From Alphaproteobacteria bacterium (GTDB lineage Bacteria > Pseudomonadota > Alphaproteobacteria > Bin95): a stretch of 64,000 nucleotides of DNA. A program made the position numbers and the translations under genes. The DNA lies in contig JACKII010000005.1 in NCBI GenBank assembly GCA_020638555.1, positions 186,001-250,000 on the forward strand, written 5' to 3'. Below the pieces are notes generated by a model that was not told where the DNA came from, searched no databases, and was given only the letters and a program-made list of their open reading frames with translations. Positions 57,663 to 64,000 of this stretch are shown one piece after another. The stretch's first letter is position 1. The number at the start of each line of letters is the position of its first letter.

Positions 57663-57667
57663 GGGCC

Positions 57668-58462
57668 TTACCGGTTGGTCCAGTTCGGCGTGCGCTTCTG
57701 CAAAAACGCCTTGATGCCTTCGGACGCGTCGTCCTTCAGCAGATTGTGGGTCATCACGCCCGCGGCATACTGGTAGGCGTCGGACTGCTCCATCTCGCCC
57801 TGCCGGTAGAACGCCTCCTTGCCGAGGCTCACCACCAGGCGCGACTTGGCCGCGATCTTCTCGGCCAGGGCCAGGGCCTCGTCCATCAGCGACGTGGCCG
57901 GCACCACCCGGTTGACCAGACCGAAGCGCTGGGCGGCTTCCGCGTCGTAGAGGTCGCCGGTCAGCAGCATTTCCATCGCCGCCTTCTGGTGCGCGCTGCG
58001 CGAAACCGCCACCATCGGCGTCGAGCACCAGGTGCCGATATTGACGCCGGGCGTGGCGAAGCGCGCTTCCTGCGAGGCGATGACCATGTCGCAGGTCGCG
58101 GCCAGCTGGGCGCCGGCCGCGGTGGCGATGCCATGCACCGCCGCAATCACCGGCTGGGGCAGCGCCTTGATGGATTCCATCACGCGGGTGCATTTTTCCA
58201 GCAGCCACTCGTAATAGGCGCGGCTGCGGTTCGCCATCATCTCTTTCAGGTCGTGACCGGCACAAAAGCCGGGACCCTCGCCCCGCAGCACCACCACGTG
58301 AATCGACTCGTCGTCCTTGATACGGTCGAGTTCCGTCTGCAAATCCGACAACAAGGATTCCGACAGCGCATTGCGCGCTTCCGGTCGATTCATTGTCAGG
58401 ATCGCGACCTTGCCGCGGTCTTCGCGCAACAGGTCGCGTGCGCCGCCATTGTCCAGGGCCAT
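57668..58462 (-). CDS. Crotonase-fold protein, ECHDC3-like, catalytic glutamates missing
   Basis: A 264-residue enoyl-CoA hydratase superfamily protein: VAILTMNRPEARNALSESL, RGEGPGFCAGHDLKEM (oxyanion-hole region), VHGIATAAGAQLAATCDMVIAS, then ARFATPGVNIGTWCSTPMVAVSR and AFLQKRTPNW. The two Glu that add water in true hydratases are replaced: GGGCELA-type is GAQLA, and PExxLG-type is PGVNIG. This pattern, with GLVNRVVP and VVSLGKEAFY, matches mammalian ECHDC3 and bacterial relatives, whose reaction is not established. ATG 58462 follows GGAGGAG. It diverges from the ribosomal L13 operon. Confidence 0.85.
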   Translation of the reverse strand: MALDNGGARDLLREDRGKVAILTMNRPEARNALSESLLSDLQTELDRIKDDESIHVVVLRGEGPGFCAGHDLKEMMANRSRAYYEWLLEKCTRVMESIKALPQPVIAAVHGIATAAGAQLAATCDMVIASQEARFATPGVNIGTWCSTPMVAVSRSAHQKAAMEMLLTGDLYDAEAAQRFGLVNRVVPATSLMDEALALAEKIAAKSRLVVSLGKEAFYRQGEMEQSDAYQYAAGVMTHNLLKDDASEGIKAFLQKRTPNWTNR

Positions 58463-58603
58463 GGGCTCCTCCGGCTCGCTGTTATGCCGTCTGATCCGTG
58501 CATAAGAGGGTTGCCGGCTCAGATCGCAATCAAAAAGTAACATTTTGCCGATTTTGCAAGAGGGAAAACGGTGCAAAGTGCGGTTTTTTGATTGCGTACT
58601 ATA

Positions 58604-58617
58604 TTACAGCATTGTAA
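58604..58617. promoter_or_regulatory. AT-rich divergent promoter region with a TTACA-TGTAA palindrome
   Basis: TTACA (58604-58608), GCAT, TGTAA (58613-58617) lies in an unusually AT-rich tract (about 58581-58655) between rplM-rpsI and the ECHDC3-like gene. Several -10-like sequences occur (TATATT, TTATAA), but no single promoter can be fixed. The palindrome could be an operator for either direction. Confidence 0.35.
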
Positions 58618-58741
58618 GACATTGTTTTATAACGTGAAAATTTTTTCCATTGACACACAACCCCGGAACCACCCAAAAGCCGCGCTCTGCCCGCTGCGGT
58701 CACGCCGCGGGGCCATGATTCTAACTAGGCGACGCAAATCA

Positions 58742-59206
58742 ATGAAAACCTACTCGGCCAAACCCGCCGACGTAGAGCGCAAATGGTTCGTGATCGACGC
58801 CGAGGGCCTGGTTCTGGGCCGGCTGGCGTCGCTGGTGGCCATGCGCCTGCGCGGCAAGCACAAAGCCATTTACACCCCGCACATCGATTGCGGCGACCAT
58901 ATCGTGGTGGTCAATGCCGAGAAGGTGGCGATCACGGGCAACAAGCGCTCCGATTCCAAGTTCTTTTGGCACACCGGCTATCCCGGTGGCATCAAGGAGC
59001 GCACCTGGGACCAGATCCTGACCGGCAAGCACCCGGAGCGGCTGATCCAGAAGGCCGTGGAGCGCATGCTGCCGAAGACCAAGCTGGGCCGTGACGTGAT
59101 CGGCAAGCTGCATGTCTATGCCGGCCCCGACCATCCGCACGCGGGCCAGCAGCCGGAAGTGCTGGACATCGCCGCCATGAACGCCAAGAACTCGCGGAGC
59201 GCGTAA
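58742..59206 (+). CDS. rplM: 50S ribosomal protein L13
   Basis: Early-assembly protein of the large subunit. The 154-residue sequence MKTYSAKPADVERKWFVIDAEGLVLGRLASLVAMRLRGKHKAIYTPHIDCGDHIVVVNAEKVAITGNK and later HTGYPGGIKERTWDQIL and HVYAGPDHPHAGQQPEVLDI are diagnostic. ATG 58742 gives the standard start MKTYSAK. rpsI follows 5 nt downstream, the conserved L13-S9 pair. The upstream region is AT-rich, consistent with a strong promoter. Confidence 0.97.
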   Translation: MKTYSAKPADVERKWFVIDAEGLVLGRLASLVAMRLRGKHKAIYTPHIDCGDHIVVVNAEKVAITGNKRSDSKFFWHTGYPGGIKERTWDQILTGKHPERLIQKAVERMLPKTKLGRDVIGKLHVYAGPDHPHAGQQPEVLDIAAMNAKNSRSA

Positions 59207-59211
59207 ATCCG

Positions 59212-59733
59212 ATGGCTGAAGAACGCACCTCCCTCGCCGATCTGAAAGACGCGCTGGCCAATGCCCAGCAGCCGGACGGCGCCACCGACGGCGACGCGAT
59301 CCCGGGTCTGGCCGAAGTCACCTTCGCCGAGCCGCAGATCGACGAACACGGTCGCTCCTACGGCACCGGCCGGCGCAAGGACGCGGTCGCCCGTGTCTGG
59401 ATCAAGCCCGGCGTCGGCAAGTTTTCGGTCAACGGCCGCTCGCTCGAGGACTATTTCGCCCGGCCGACGCTGCGCCAGATCATCGTGCAGCCGTTCAAGA
59501 CCACGAACCGGATGGACCAGTTCGACATTTACTGCACCGTCTCCGGCGGCGGCCTGTCCGGCCAGGCCGGCGCGGTCCGTCACGGTCTGTCGCGCGCACT
59601 GGTGAATTTCGAACCGGGCCTGCGCCCGGCGCTGAAGCATGCCGGCTTCATGACCCGCGACAGCCGCGTGGTCGAGCGTAAGAAATACGGCAAGCCGAAA
59701 GCGCGTCGCAGCTTCCAGTTCTCGAAGCGCTAA
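59212..59733 (+). CDS. rpsI: 30S ribosomal protein S9
   Basis: Small-subunit head protein whose C-terminal tail reaches the P-site tRNA. The 173-residue protein has an acidic N-terminal extension of about 45 residues (EERTSLADLKDALANAQQPD...), common in alphaproteobacteria, before the S9 domain: SYGTGRRKDAVARVWIKPGVGKFSVNGRSLEDYF, SGQAGAVRHGLSRALVNFEPGLRP and the invariant basic tail ARRSFQFSKR. It starts 5 nt after rplM and ends before a terminator at 59761. Confidence 0.97.
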   Translation: MAEERTSLADLKDALANAQQPDGATDGDAIPGLAEVTFAEPQIDEHGRSYGTGRRKDAVARVWIKPGVGKFSVNGRSLEDYFARPTLRQIIVQPFKTTNRMDQFDIYCTVSGGGLSGQAGAVRHGLSRALVNFEPGLRPALKHAGFMTRDSRVVERKKYGKPKARRSFQFSKR

Positions 59734-59760
59734 CCTTTCGGGTCTCACACCCGGCGTTGC

Positions 59761-59799
59761 AACGGGGTGCCGCAAGCCTGCGGCGCCCCGTTTTCTTTT
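59761..59799 (+). terminator. Intrinsic terminator of rplM-rpsI
   Basis: AACGGGGTGCCGCA, loop AGCC, TGCGGCGCCCCGTT (59761-59792, one mismatch) followed by TTTTCTTTT. Starts 28 nt after the rpsI stop. Confidence 0.9.
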
Positions 59800-59925
59800 G
59801 GGCCGATCGCGGTATGGTGCCGACCATCCCGAACCGCGGCGCCTCTGGCCAGGCGCCACGGACCCTGAACCCGCTCTGCGGTCTCGACGAGACCGCGGGC
59901 CCGATGTGCTGGAGCCGTTCTGCCC

Positions 59926-60471
59926 ATGACGAACCACAACCCCGCCCGCGAGGGCCTGGTCCTGCCCTATAATGGCATTGTCCCGAAGATCGGACGGGAG
60001 GTGTTCCTCGCGCCCGGCACCATTGTCGTCGGCAATGTCGCCATCGGCGACGAGGCCAGCCTCTGGTACAACACCGTGGTGCGCGCCGACGTGCACGAGG
60101 TGACAATCGGCGCCCGCACCAACCTGCAGGACGGCACGGTGGTGCACGTCACCGGCGGTCGCTTCGGCACCTATATCGGCAACGACATCCTGATCGGCCA
60201 CCAGTGCGTGATCCACGGCTGCACCATTCACGACCGCGCCTTCATCGGCATGCGCGCGCTGATCCTGGACGGTGCCGTGGTGGAATCCGACGCCATGTTG
60301 GCTGCCGGCGCGGTGCTGACGCCGGGCAAGGTGGTGCCGACCGGCGAACTCTGGGCCGGGGCGCCGGCCAAGAAGATGCGCGACCTGTCGCCCGAAGAGA
60401 TCGAGCGCCACAAGCTGGCCACGGCCGGCTATGTGAAGAATGCCAAGGAGCACCGCGCCTCGCTCGGCTGA
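59926..60471 (+). CDS. Gamma carbonic anhydrase family protein
   Basis: A 181-residue left-handed beta-helix protein of the gamma-CA/YrdA/CaiE group. Hexapeptide repeats are clear (IVVGNVAIGDEASLWYNTVVRADVHEVTIGARTNLQDGTVVHV). Three His ligands of the zinc/iron site are visible in VVHVTGG, IGHQCVIHGCTIHD. A C-terminal helix (AKKMRDLSPEEIERHKLATAGYVKNAKEHRA) packs on the trimer. Some members are true carbonic anhydrases, others act on acyl-CoAs or remain unassigned. It lies alone after the rpsI terminator. Confidence 0.87.
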   Translation: MTNHNPAREGLVLPYNGIVPKIGREVFLAPGTIVVGNVAIGDEASLWYNTVVRADVHEVTIGARTNLQDGTVVHVTGGRFGTYIGNDILIGHQCVIHGCTIHDRAFIGMRALILDGAVVESDAMLAAGAVLTPGKVVPTGELWAGAPAKKMRDLSPEEIERHKLATAGYVKNAKEHRASLG

Positions 60472-60530
60472 GGCGCGGCGCCCCCGACCGACCCCGGCGG
60501 TGGTCCGAAACCGCCAACCGCGGCCGGCGG

Positions 60531-60689
60531 TCAGTGGGTGTTCATCACCCGTTCGGGGGCGTGCGAGGAATACGGCTCGTCATAGGTGCGTTCCTTGCGG
60601 TTCGGTGGCTCGACCGAGACCTTGTAATCCTGCAGCTTCGAACACCCGAGGAGCGCCAGGGCGCAGGCGGTGAGCACAATCGCTTTCAT
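60531..60689 (-). CDS. 52-residue lipoprotein, function unknown
   Basis: A short reading frame in the gap between two larger genes. It encodes a compact type II signal peptide MKAIVLTACALALLGC with lipobox LLGC (Cys16), then a polar, charged mature part: SKLQDYKVSVEPPNRKERTY and DEPYSSHAPERVMNTH. The mature peptide is only 37 residues. GGAGG is upstream on the minus strand. The good lipobox and sensible composition support a real small envelope protein. It is convergent with the gamma carbonic anhydrase gene. No family recognised. Confidence 0.62.
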   Translation of the reverse strand: MKAIVLTACALALLGCSKLQDYKVSVEPPNRKERTYDEPYSSHAPERVMNTH

Positions 60690-60734
60690 CAAGGCAAGGG
60701 CCCTCCTCGGGGCAAGGGTGACGGCTGTTCGCGT

Positions 60735-61058
60735 CTAACGGTTGAGTTTGAAGAACGGCGCATTCACCATTAACGTGTTATTTTGGGCGATCAAATAGCC
60801 GGCTTCGCCCGTTTTGGCCAGGAAGGCGTGCCAGTCGGGGTCGGCCTGCATCGCCGCGCGGCGCTTTTCGCGGTCGGCGGCGTCTTCATAGGCCCAGATA
60901 TGCAGATAGGTGTTCACGTCGCCGGTCTCGGTCAAGCCATAGAAGGCCGGCTGGCCCAGATGCTTGGTCTGCACCGCCAGGCCGTGCTCCTCGTAAAGCG
61001 CCATCTGCTTGCGGATCGTGCCGGGGCGGCAGGTGTAGGTGCGCACGTCGAACAGCAT
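60735..61058 (-). CDS. NIPSNAP family protein
   Basis: A 107-residue ferredoxin-like (dimeric alpha/beta barrel) protein. The start MLFDVRTYTCRPGTIRKQMALYEEHGLAVQTKHLGQPAFYGLTETGDVNTYLHIWAYED is the NIPSNAP hallmark: RTYxxxPG, then a strand with HIWxYxD. The family occurs in stand-alone form in many bacteria, often near monooxygenase or degradation genes, with no assigned reaction. Here it is 121 nt downstream of the NicC-like monooxygenase on the same strand, so a functional link is plausible. Confidence 0.87.
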   Translation of the reverse strand: MLFDVRTYTCRPGTIRKQMALYEEHGLAVQTKHLGQPAFYGLTETGDVNTYLHIWAYEDAADREKRRAAMQADPDWHAFLAKTGEAGYLIAQNNTLMVNAPFFKLNR

Positions 61059-61179
61059 TTGGGGTGTCTCCCGTCAAAGGTTTGAGAAAGGATTGATACC
61101 GGCAGACCTTATACGACCCCGCCAAGGCCGTCTCCCCGTCTCGTGCGGGCCGTTGCGCGTCCTTCCTCCAAGCGGGGCG

Positions 61180-62319
61180 TCAGGGAGCCGCGTCCAGCGG
61201 CACCGTCCAGGCATCGTAGCCATAGACCCAGTCCGGGTTGGTGCGGCGCTGCATGAAGGTGTTTTGGTGCGAGGTCCGTTGCAGTTCGCCGGTGCGCGGC
61301 TGGCGCAGCGCCTCGAACCGCCGGAACACCGGCGCGGCGTCGTCCAGCCCCAATTCGTCGAAACAGCGGGCCAGCACCGCCGCATCCTCCAGCGACGAGG
61401 CCGCACCCTGGGCCATGTAGGGCAGCATCGGGTGGCAGGCGTCGCCGAGCAGGCAGGCCGCGCCGCGCGCCCAGACCGGCAGCGGGTCGCGCTCGAACAG
61501 GGCCCATTTGTTCACGCGCGGGCAGGCCGCCAGCACCGCCTGCACATCGGCATGAAAGCCGCGGAAGGCGGCCCGCATCTCCGCCAGATCGCCCTCCGCC
61601 GACCAGGATTCGGTGGTCCAGTCGGTTTCGGGCTGGCTGGTGGTGAAATAGAGCTCGTCGCGGGTCCTCGTCGTGTAATAGATGACGATGTGCCGGTCCG
61701 GCCCCCACCATTTGGTGTTGTCGTCGATCCGGACGCCGCCCAGCAGGCGCGCCGGAAACGTGGTGCGATAGGCCGCCCGGCCCATGAAACGCGGCGCCTC
61801 CGCCCCCAGCAGGTGCCGGCGCACCACCGAGTGGACGCCGTCAATGCCCAGCAGCGTTTCCGCATGGGCCGAAGTGCCGTCGGCGAAGGACAGGCGATAG
61901 CCGTCCGGCCGGTCCTCGATCCGCGTCAGCGTCTTGCCGAAGCGAACGATCCCCTCCGGCACGGCGGACGCCAGGAATTCGTGCAGGTCGCCGCGGTGCA
62001 TCTGGATATAGGGCGCGCCGTAACGCGCCTCTGTCGCCGCGCCCAGCGTGGCCCGGTTGGTGTAGGCGCCGGTGTCCCAGTCGCGGCTGTCCCAGGTCTC
62101 GGGCTGGAAGGCGCCCGCGCGGATACGGTCCTCCAGGCCCAGGCCGCGCAGCACGCGCATGGCGTTCGGGCTCATCTGGATGCCGGCGCCGACGCGGGCA
62201 AAGGCCGTGGCCTGCTCGTAGATCTCGACGCCGATGCCGCGCTGCGAGAGCGCGGCGGCCAGCGCCAGCCCGCCAATGCCGGCGCCGATAATCGTGACGG
62301 CGCGTCCCTGCCAGGACAT
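61180..62319 (-). CDS. FAD-dependent aromatic monooxygenase, NicC / salicylate-hydroxylase-like
   Basis: A 379-residue class A flavoprotein hydroxylase. The FAD loop TIIGAGIGGLALAAALSQRGIGVEIYEQ is at residues 9-36, the DG motif is GIDGVHSVVRRHLLG, and the second FAD site is GAACLLGDACHPMLPYMAQGAASSLEDAAVL (GDAxHP). Segments such as HRGDLHEFL, WWGPDRHIVIYYTT...DELYF and the C-terminal DWVYGYDAWTVPL are close to 6-hydroxynicotinate 3-monooxygenase (NicC), though salicylate or similar hydroxybenzoates are equally possible. The start is ATG 62319. No other nicotinate genes are in the window. A cupin gene lies upstream on the same strand. Confidence 0.85.
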   Translation of the reverse strand: MSWQGRAVTIIGAGIGGLALAAALSQRGIGVEIYEQATAFARVGAGIQMSPNAMRVLRGLGLEDRIRAGAFQPETWDSRDWDTGAYTNRATLGAATEARYGAPYIQMHRGDLHEFLASAVPEGIVRFGKTLTRIEDRPDGYRLSFADGTSAHAETLLGIDGVHSVVRRHLLGAEAPRFMGRAAYRTTFPARLLGGVRIDDNTKWWGPDRHIVIYYTTRTRDELYFTTSQPETDWTTESWSAEGDLAEMRAAFRGFHADVQAVLAACPRVNKWALFERDPLPVWARGAACLLGDACHPMLPYMAQGAASSLEDAAVLARCFDELGLDDAAPVFRRFEALRQPRTGELQRTSHQNTFMQRRTNPDWVYGYDAWTVPLDAAP

Positions 62320-62508
62320 GCGCCCCCTCCCCTAGCCCGCGCGGCCCGGCGGAGGGGCCGCGGCGCGACAGGGCGGGGCTGCGGCGGCAGGGACGGCGAT
62401 CATGGCGGAACTCTCCCGACGGATACGGCGACGGCCACCCGAGGCGGCAGGACCGATGCTAGAGCCCCGCACCGCCGCCGACAATCGCATGGCGCCCGCC
62501 GGGCCGAT

Positions 62509-62826
62509 TCAGGCGTCCGGCGGCTCCAGGAACTCGGTCTCGATGAAGGCGAATTCGAAGTCGTTGCCGTTCCGGACGTCGTGCTCGACACCGGCCTGGC
62601 GGAAATAGGGCACGCCCTGTTTCAGCTCGGCCCGGCTGACCTGGCCCTGGGCGTCGACCAGTTCCAGGAAGCCGTCCAGCAACGGCACCACCACATAGTC
62701 GTAGTCGTGCCGGTGCCAGCCGGTGGCGTCGCCCCGCTTGGGGAAACGCCACTCGGTCACGCGGGTCCGCGCGTTCTCGATGAAGACGGTGGGCTTGGCG
62801 GAGCCGGGTTGGGCCGGGTTGCACAT
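62509..62826 (-). CDS. Small cupin-domain protein
   Basis: A 105-residue single cupin. VFIENARTRVTEWRFPKRGDATGWHRHDYDYVVVPLLDGFLELVD contains motif 1, with HRHDYDY supplying metal-binding His residues, and GVPYFRQAGVEHDVRNGNDFEFAFIETEF is motif 2 with a third His. Such small cupins may bind a metal and act as dioxygenase, isomerase or ligand-binding proteins. ATG 62826 follows AAAGGA by 8 nt and begins MCNPAQPGSAKPTVF. It lies between the NicC-like gene and a lipoprotein. Confidence 0.8.
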   Translation of the reverse strand: MCNPAQPGSAKPTVFIENARTRVTEWRFPKRGDATGWHRHDYDYVVVPLLDGFLELVDAQGQVSRAELKQGVPYFRQAGVEHDVRNGNDFEFAFIETEFLEPPDA

Positions 62827-62873
62827 GGCGGATATCCTTTCGCCCCGATCCATGCCCGGCCCGGCGGCCGCCG

Positions 62874-63230
62874 TCAACCGGCCGTCGCCTTACCGGCGGC
62901 GGGGGCGGGATTGAGGGTGCGATAGGCTTCCTCGGCCTCCTTCTTCTGGCGCTCGCCGTCGCGCACCATTCTCTCGCCCTGGCTGATCTGGCTCTTGCCC
63001 TTGCTGACCATGGCTTCGCCGTCATCGACGTTTCCCTCACCCTTTTTGATCAGGGCGCGGCCTTCGACCACCGACGATTCGCCCTTCGACCATTTCTGGC
63101 CGATGGTGGAGATATCCCCGCCCTGGGTCTGAAGCCGGGAACCAAAGGAATTCTTGTCGGGGCCGCTGGTACAGGCGGCTGCACCCAGACCGAGGGCCAC
63201 CACCGATCCGACAACCAACAGCTTGTTCAT
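62874..63230 (-). CDS. Lipoprotein with Gly/Lys/Glu repeats
   Basis: A 118-residue lipoprotein. The signal peptide MNKLLVVGSVVALGLGAAAC ends in a lipobox with Cys20. The mature part has degenerate repeats of about 7 to 11 residues built around KGE or KG: GQKWSKGESSVVEG, LIKKGEGNVDDG, MVSKGKSQISQG, MVRDGERQKKEAE. It probably forms an amphipathic helix or coil in the periplasm. A Pro/Ala-rich tail follows. I know no function for it. It is upstream of the cupin gene on the same strand and downstream of the reductase at 63413. Confidence 0.78.
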   Translation of the reverse strand: MNKLLVVGSVVALGLGAAACTSGPDKNSFGSRLQTQGGDISTIGQKWSKGESSVVEGRALIKKGEGNVDDGEAMVSKGKSQISQGERMVRDGERQKKEAEEAYRTLNPAPAAGKATAG

Positions 63231-63412
63231 CGCACTATCCAATCGTGATTTTCGAACGCCGAGAGCCCGCCCGGCCCGTTCGGCCGGCGCCGGATCGGCG
63301 CGCACCCAGACCCAGATTGAACTTATTGAGGTAGGCGCGGCGGTAAAAATCGGTGTTTGCGATCGGATTTCAACCCCCGGACCGCGAACGGCCGGGGTCG
63401 GGCGGCACTCGG

Positions 63413-64000
63413 CTAATACGTCGCACGGCCGCCGGAAATGTCGAACACGCCGCCGGTGGTGAAGCGGTTTTCCTCGGACGCCATCCAGCAGACCATGGCC
63501 GCCACTTCCTCCACCTGGACGAAGCGCTTGCGCGGGATTTTCGCCAGCATCATGTCGATGTGCGTCGGGCTCATCTGCTCGAAAATCCGGGTCTTGGCGG
63601 CGGCCGGCGTGATGCAGTTGACGGCGATGTCGTGGTCCACCAGCTCCTTGCCCAGCGACTTGGTCAGGCCGATGACGCCGGCCTTGGCGGTGGAATAGGC
63701 CGCGGCATTGGCATTGCCCTCCTTGCCGGCAATGGAAGCGATGTTGACGACGCGGCCGTAATTCGCCTCGATCATCTGCGGGATGATGGCACGGCAGCAA
63801 TAGAACACGGCGTTCATGTCCAACTCGATCACCCGGCGCCAGGCGTCGACCGGATAATTCCAGGTCACGTCGTTCGGCCCCGTAATGCCGGCATTGTTGA
63901 CCAGGATGGAGATGGTGCCGAACGCCTCGTTCGACGCGGCGACCGCGGCGGCGATCTGGCTGACGTCGGTGACGTCGCACACCTGCGCGCGCGCCTGGTC
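63413..64000 (-). CDS. SDR oxidoreductase (FabG-like), 5' end outside window
   Basis: The N-terminal cofactor loop lies beyond the right edge; 195 codons plus stop are visible. The NNAG motif (SILVNNAGITGP), Asn in ELDMNAVFYCCRA, the catalytic Ser in IASIAGKEGNANAAAYSTAKAG with Tyr and Lys (YSTAK), and LGKELVDHDIAVNCITPAAAKT identify a classical short-chain dehydrogenase of the 3-oxoacyl-ACP reductase type. The C-terminus (FTTGGVFDISGGRATY) is typical. The visible part starts at DQARAQVCDVTD, about 60 residues into a usual FabG. The substrate is unknown. Confidence 0.88.
   Translation of the reverse strand, partial: DQARAQVCDVTDVSQIAAAVAASNEAFGTISILVNNAGITGPNDVTWNYPVDAWRRVIELDMNAVFYCCRAIIPQMIEANYGRVVNIASIAGKEGNANAAAYSTAKAGVIGLTKSLGKELVDHDIAVNCITPAAAKTRIFEQMSPTHIDMMLAKIPRKRFVQVEEVAAMVCWMASEENRFTTGGVFDISGGRATY

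Overview
This is a GC-rich chromosomal window from an alphaproteobacterium, most likely Rhodospirillales-like. The evidence is gene content and order: F0 (atpI-B-E-F'-F) and F1 (atpHAGDC) ATP synthase genes in two separate operons, chvI-chvG-rapZ divergent from pckA, dsbA directly before smc, fsa-DUF484-xerC divergent from priA, lysC divergent from ubiG, and L13-S9. I recognised no tRNA, rRNA, CRISPR array, insertion sequence or prophage integrase. Nearly all genes share the same GC-rich, GC3-rich style, so antisense shadow reading frames are long and common; they were left out.

Layout. 0-3.8 kb: the end of a CoA-transferase, then the ADP-heptose genes hldD-hldE-gmhA for the LPS inner core, and a 42-residue membrane protein. 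3.9-9.4 kb: an orphan TRAP binding protein, a threonine-aldolase-like enzyme, a SnoaL-like protein, protocatechuate dioxygenase pcaHG, an AbrB-Doc toxin-antitoxin pair with a palindromic operator, and a RidA protein. 9.4-17.6 kb: a PRISE-type reductase, a FAD oxidase, an Hpt protein, a DsbA-like protein, smc (reading frame broken three times as given) and a YHS protein. 17.9-20.5 kb: F0 ATP synthase genes closed by a terminator. 20.8-28.1 kb: nine intact, tightly packed genes of a contractile injection system (DUF4255 cap, unknown, sheath, two tubes, DUF5908, LysM, VgrG-like spike, gp25) that stops abruptly without ATPase, baseplate wedge, tape measure, fibre or PAAR genes. 28.2-31.2 kb: a porin behind a Fur-box-like palindrome and an alkyl-DHAP-synthase-like flavoprotein. 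31.5-36.6 kb: rapZ, chvG, chvI and divergent pckA. 36.8-43 kb: an envelope protein with a VWA-like core, an amidohydrolase, a GNAT acetyltransferase, xerC, DUF484 and fsa. 43-50.5 kb: priA and the F1 ATP synthase operon. 50.7-58.5 kb: a ferritin-like protein, a RodZ-like HTH protein, a nitronate monooxygenase, lysC, ubiG, an acyl-CoA dehydrogenase and an ECHDC3-like protein. 58.7-64 kb: rplM-rpsI, a gamma carbonic anhydrase, small lipoproteins, a NIPSNAP protein, a NicC-like monooxygenase, a cupin and a truncated FabG-like reductase.

The two ATP synthase operons make one enzyme although about 25 kb of unrelated genes lie between them. The most unusual segment is the injection-system block placed between the F0 operon and the porin. 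Other points of note are the broken smc, the absence of hprK and ptsP from places where they are often found, a MITE-like repeat that supplies the hldD stop codon, and several short tandem repeats inside or next to genes.
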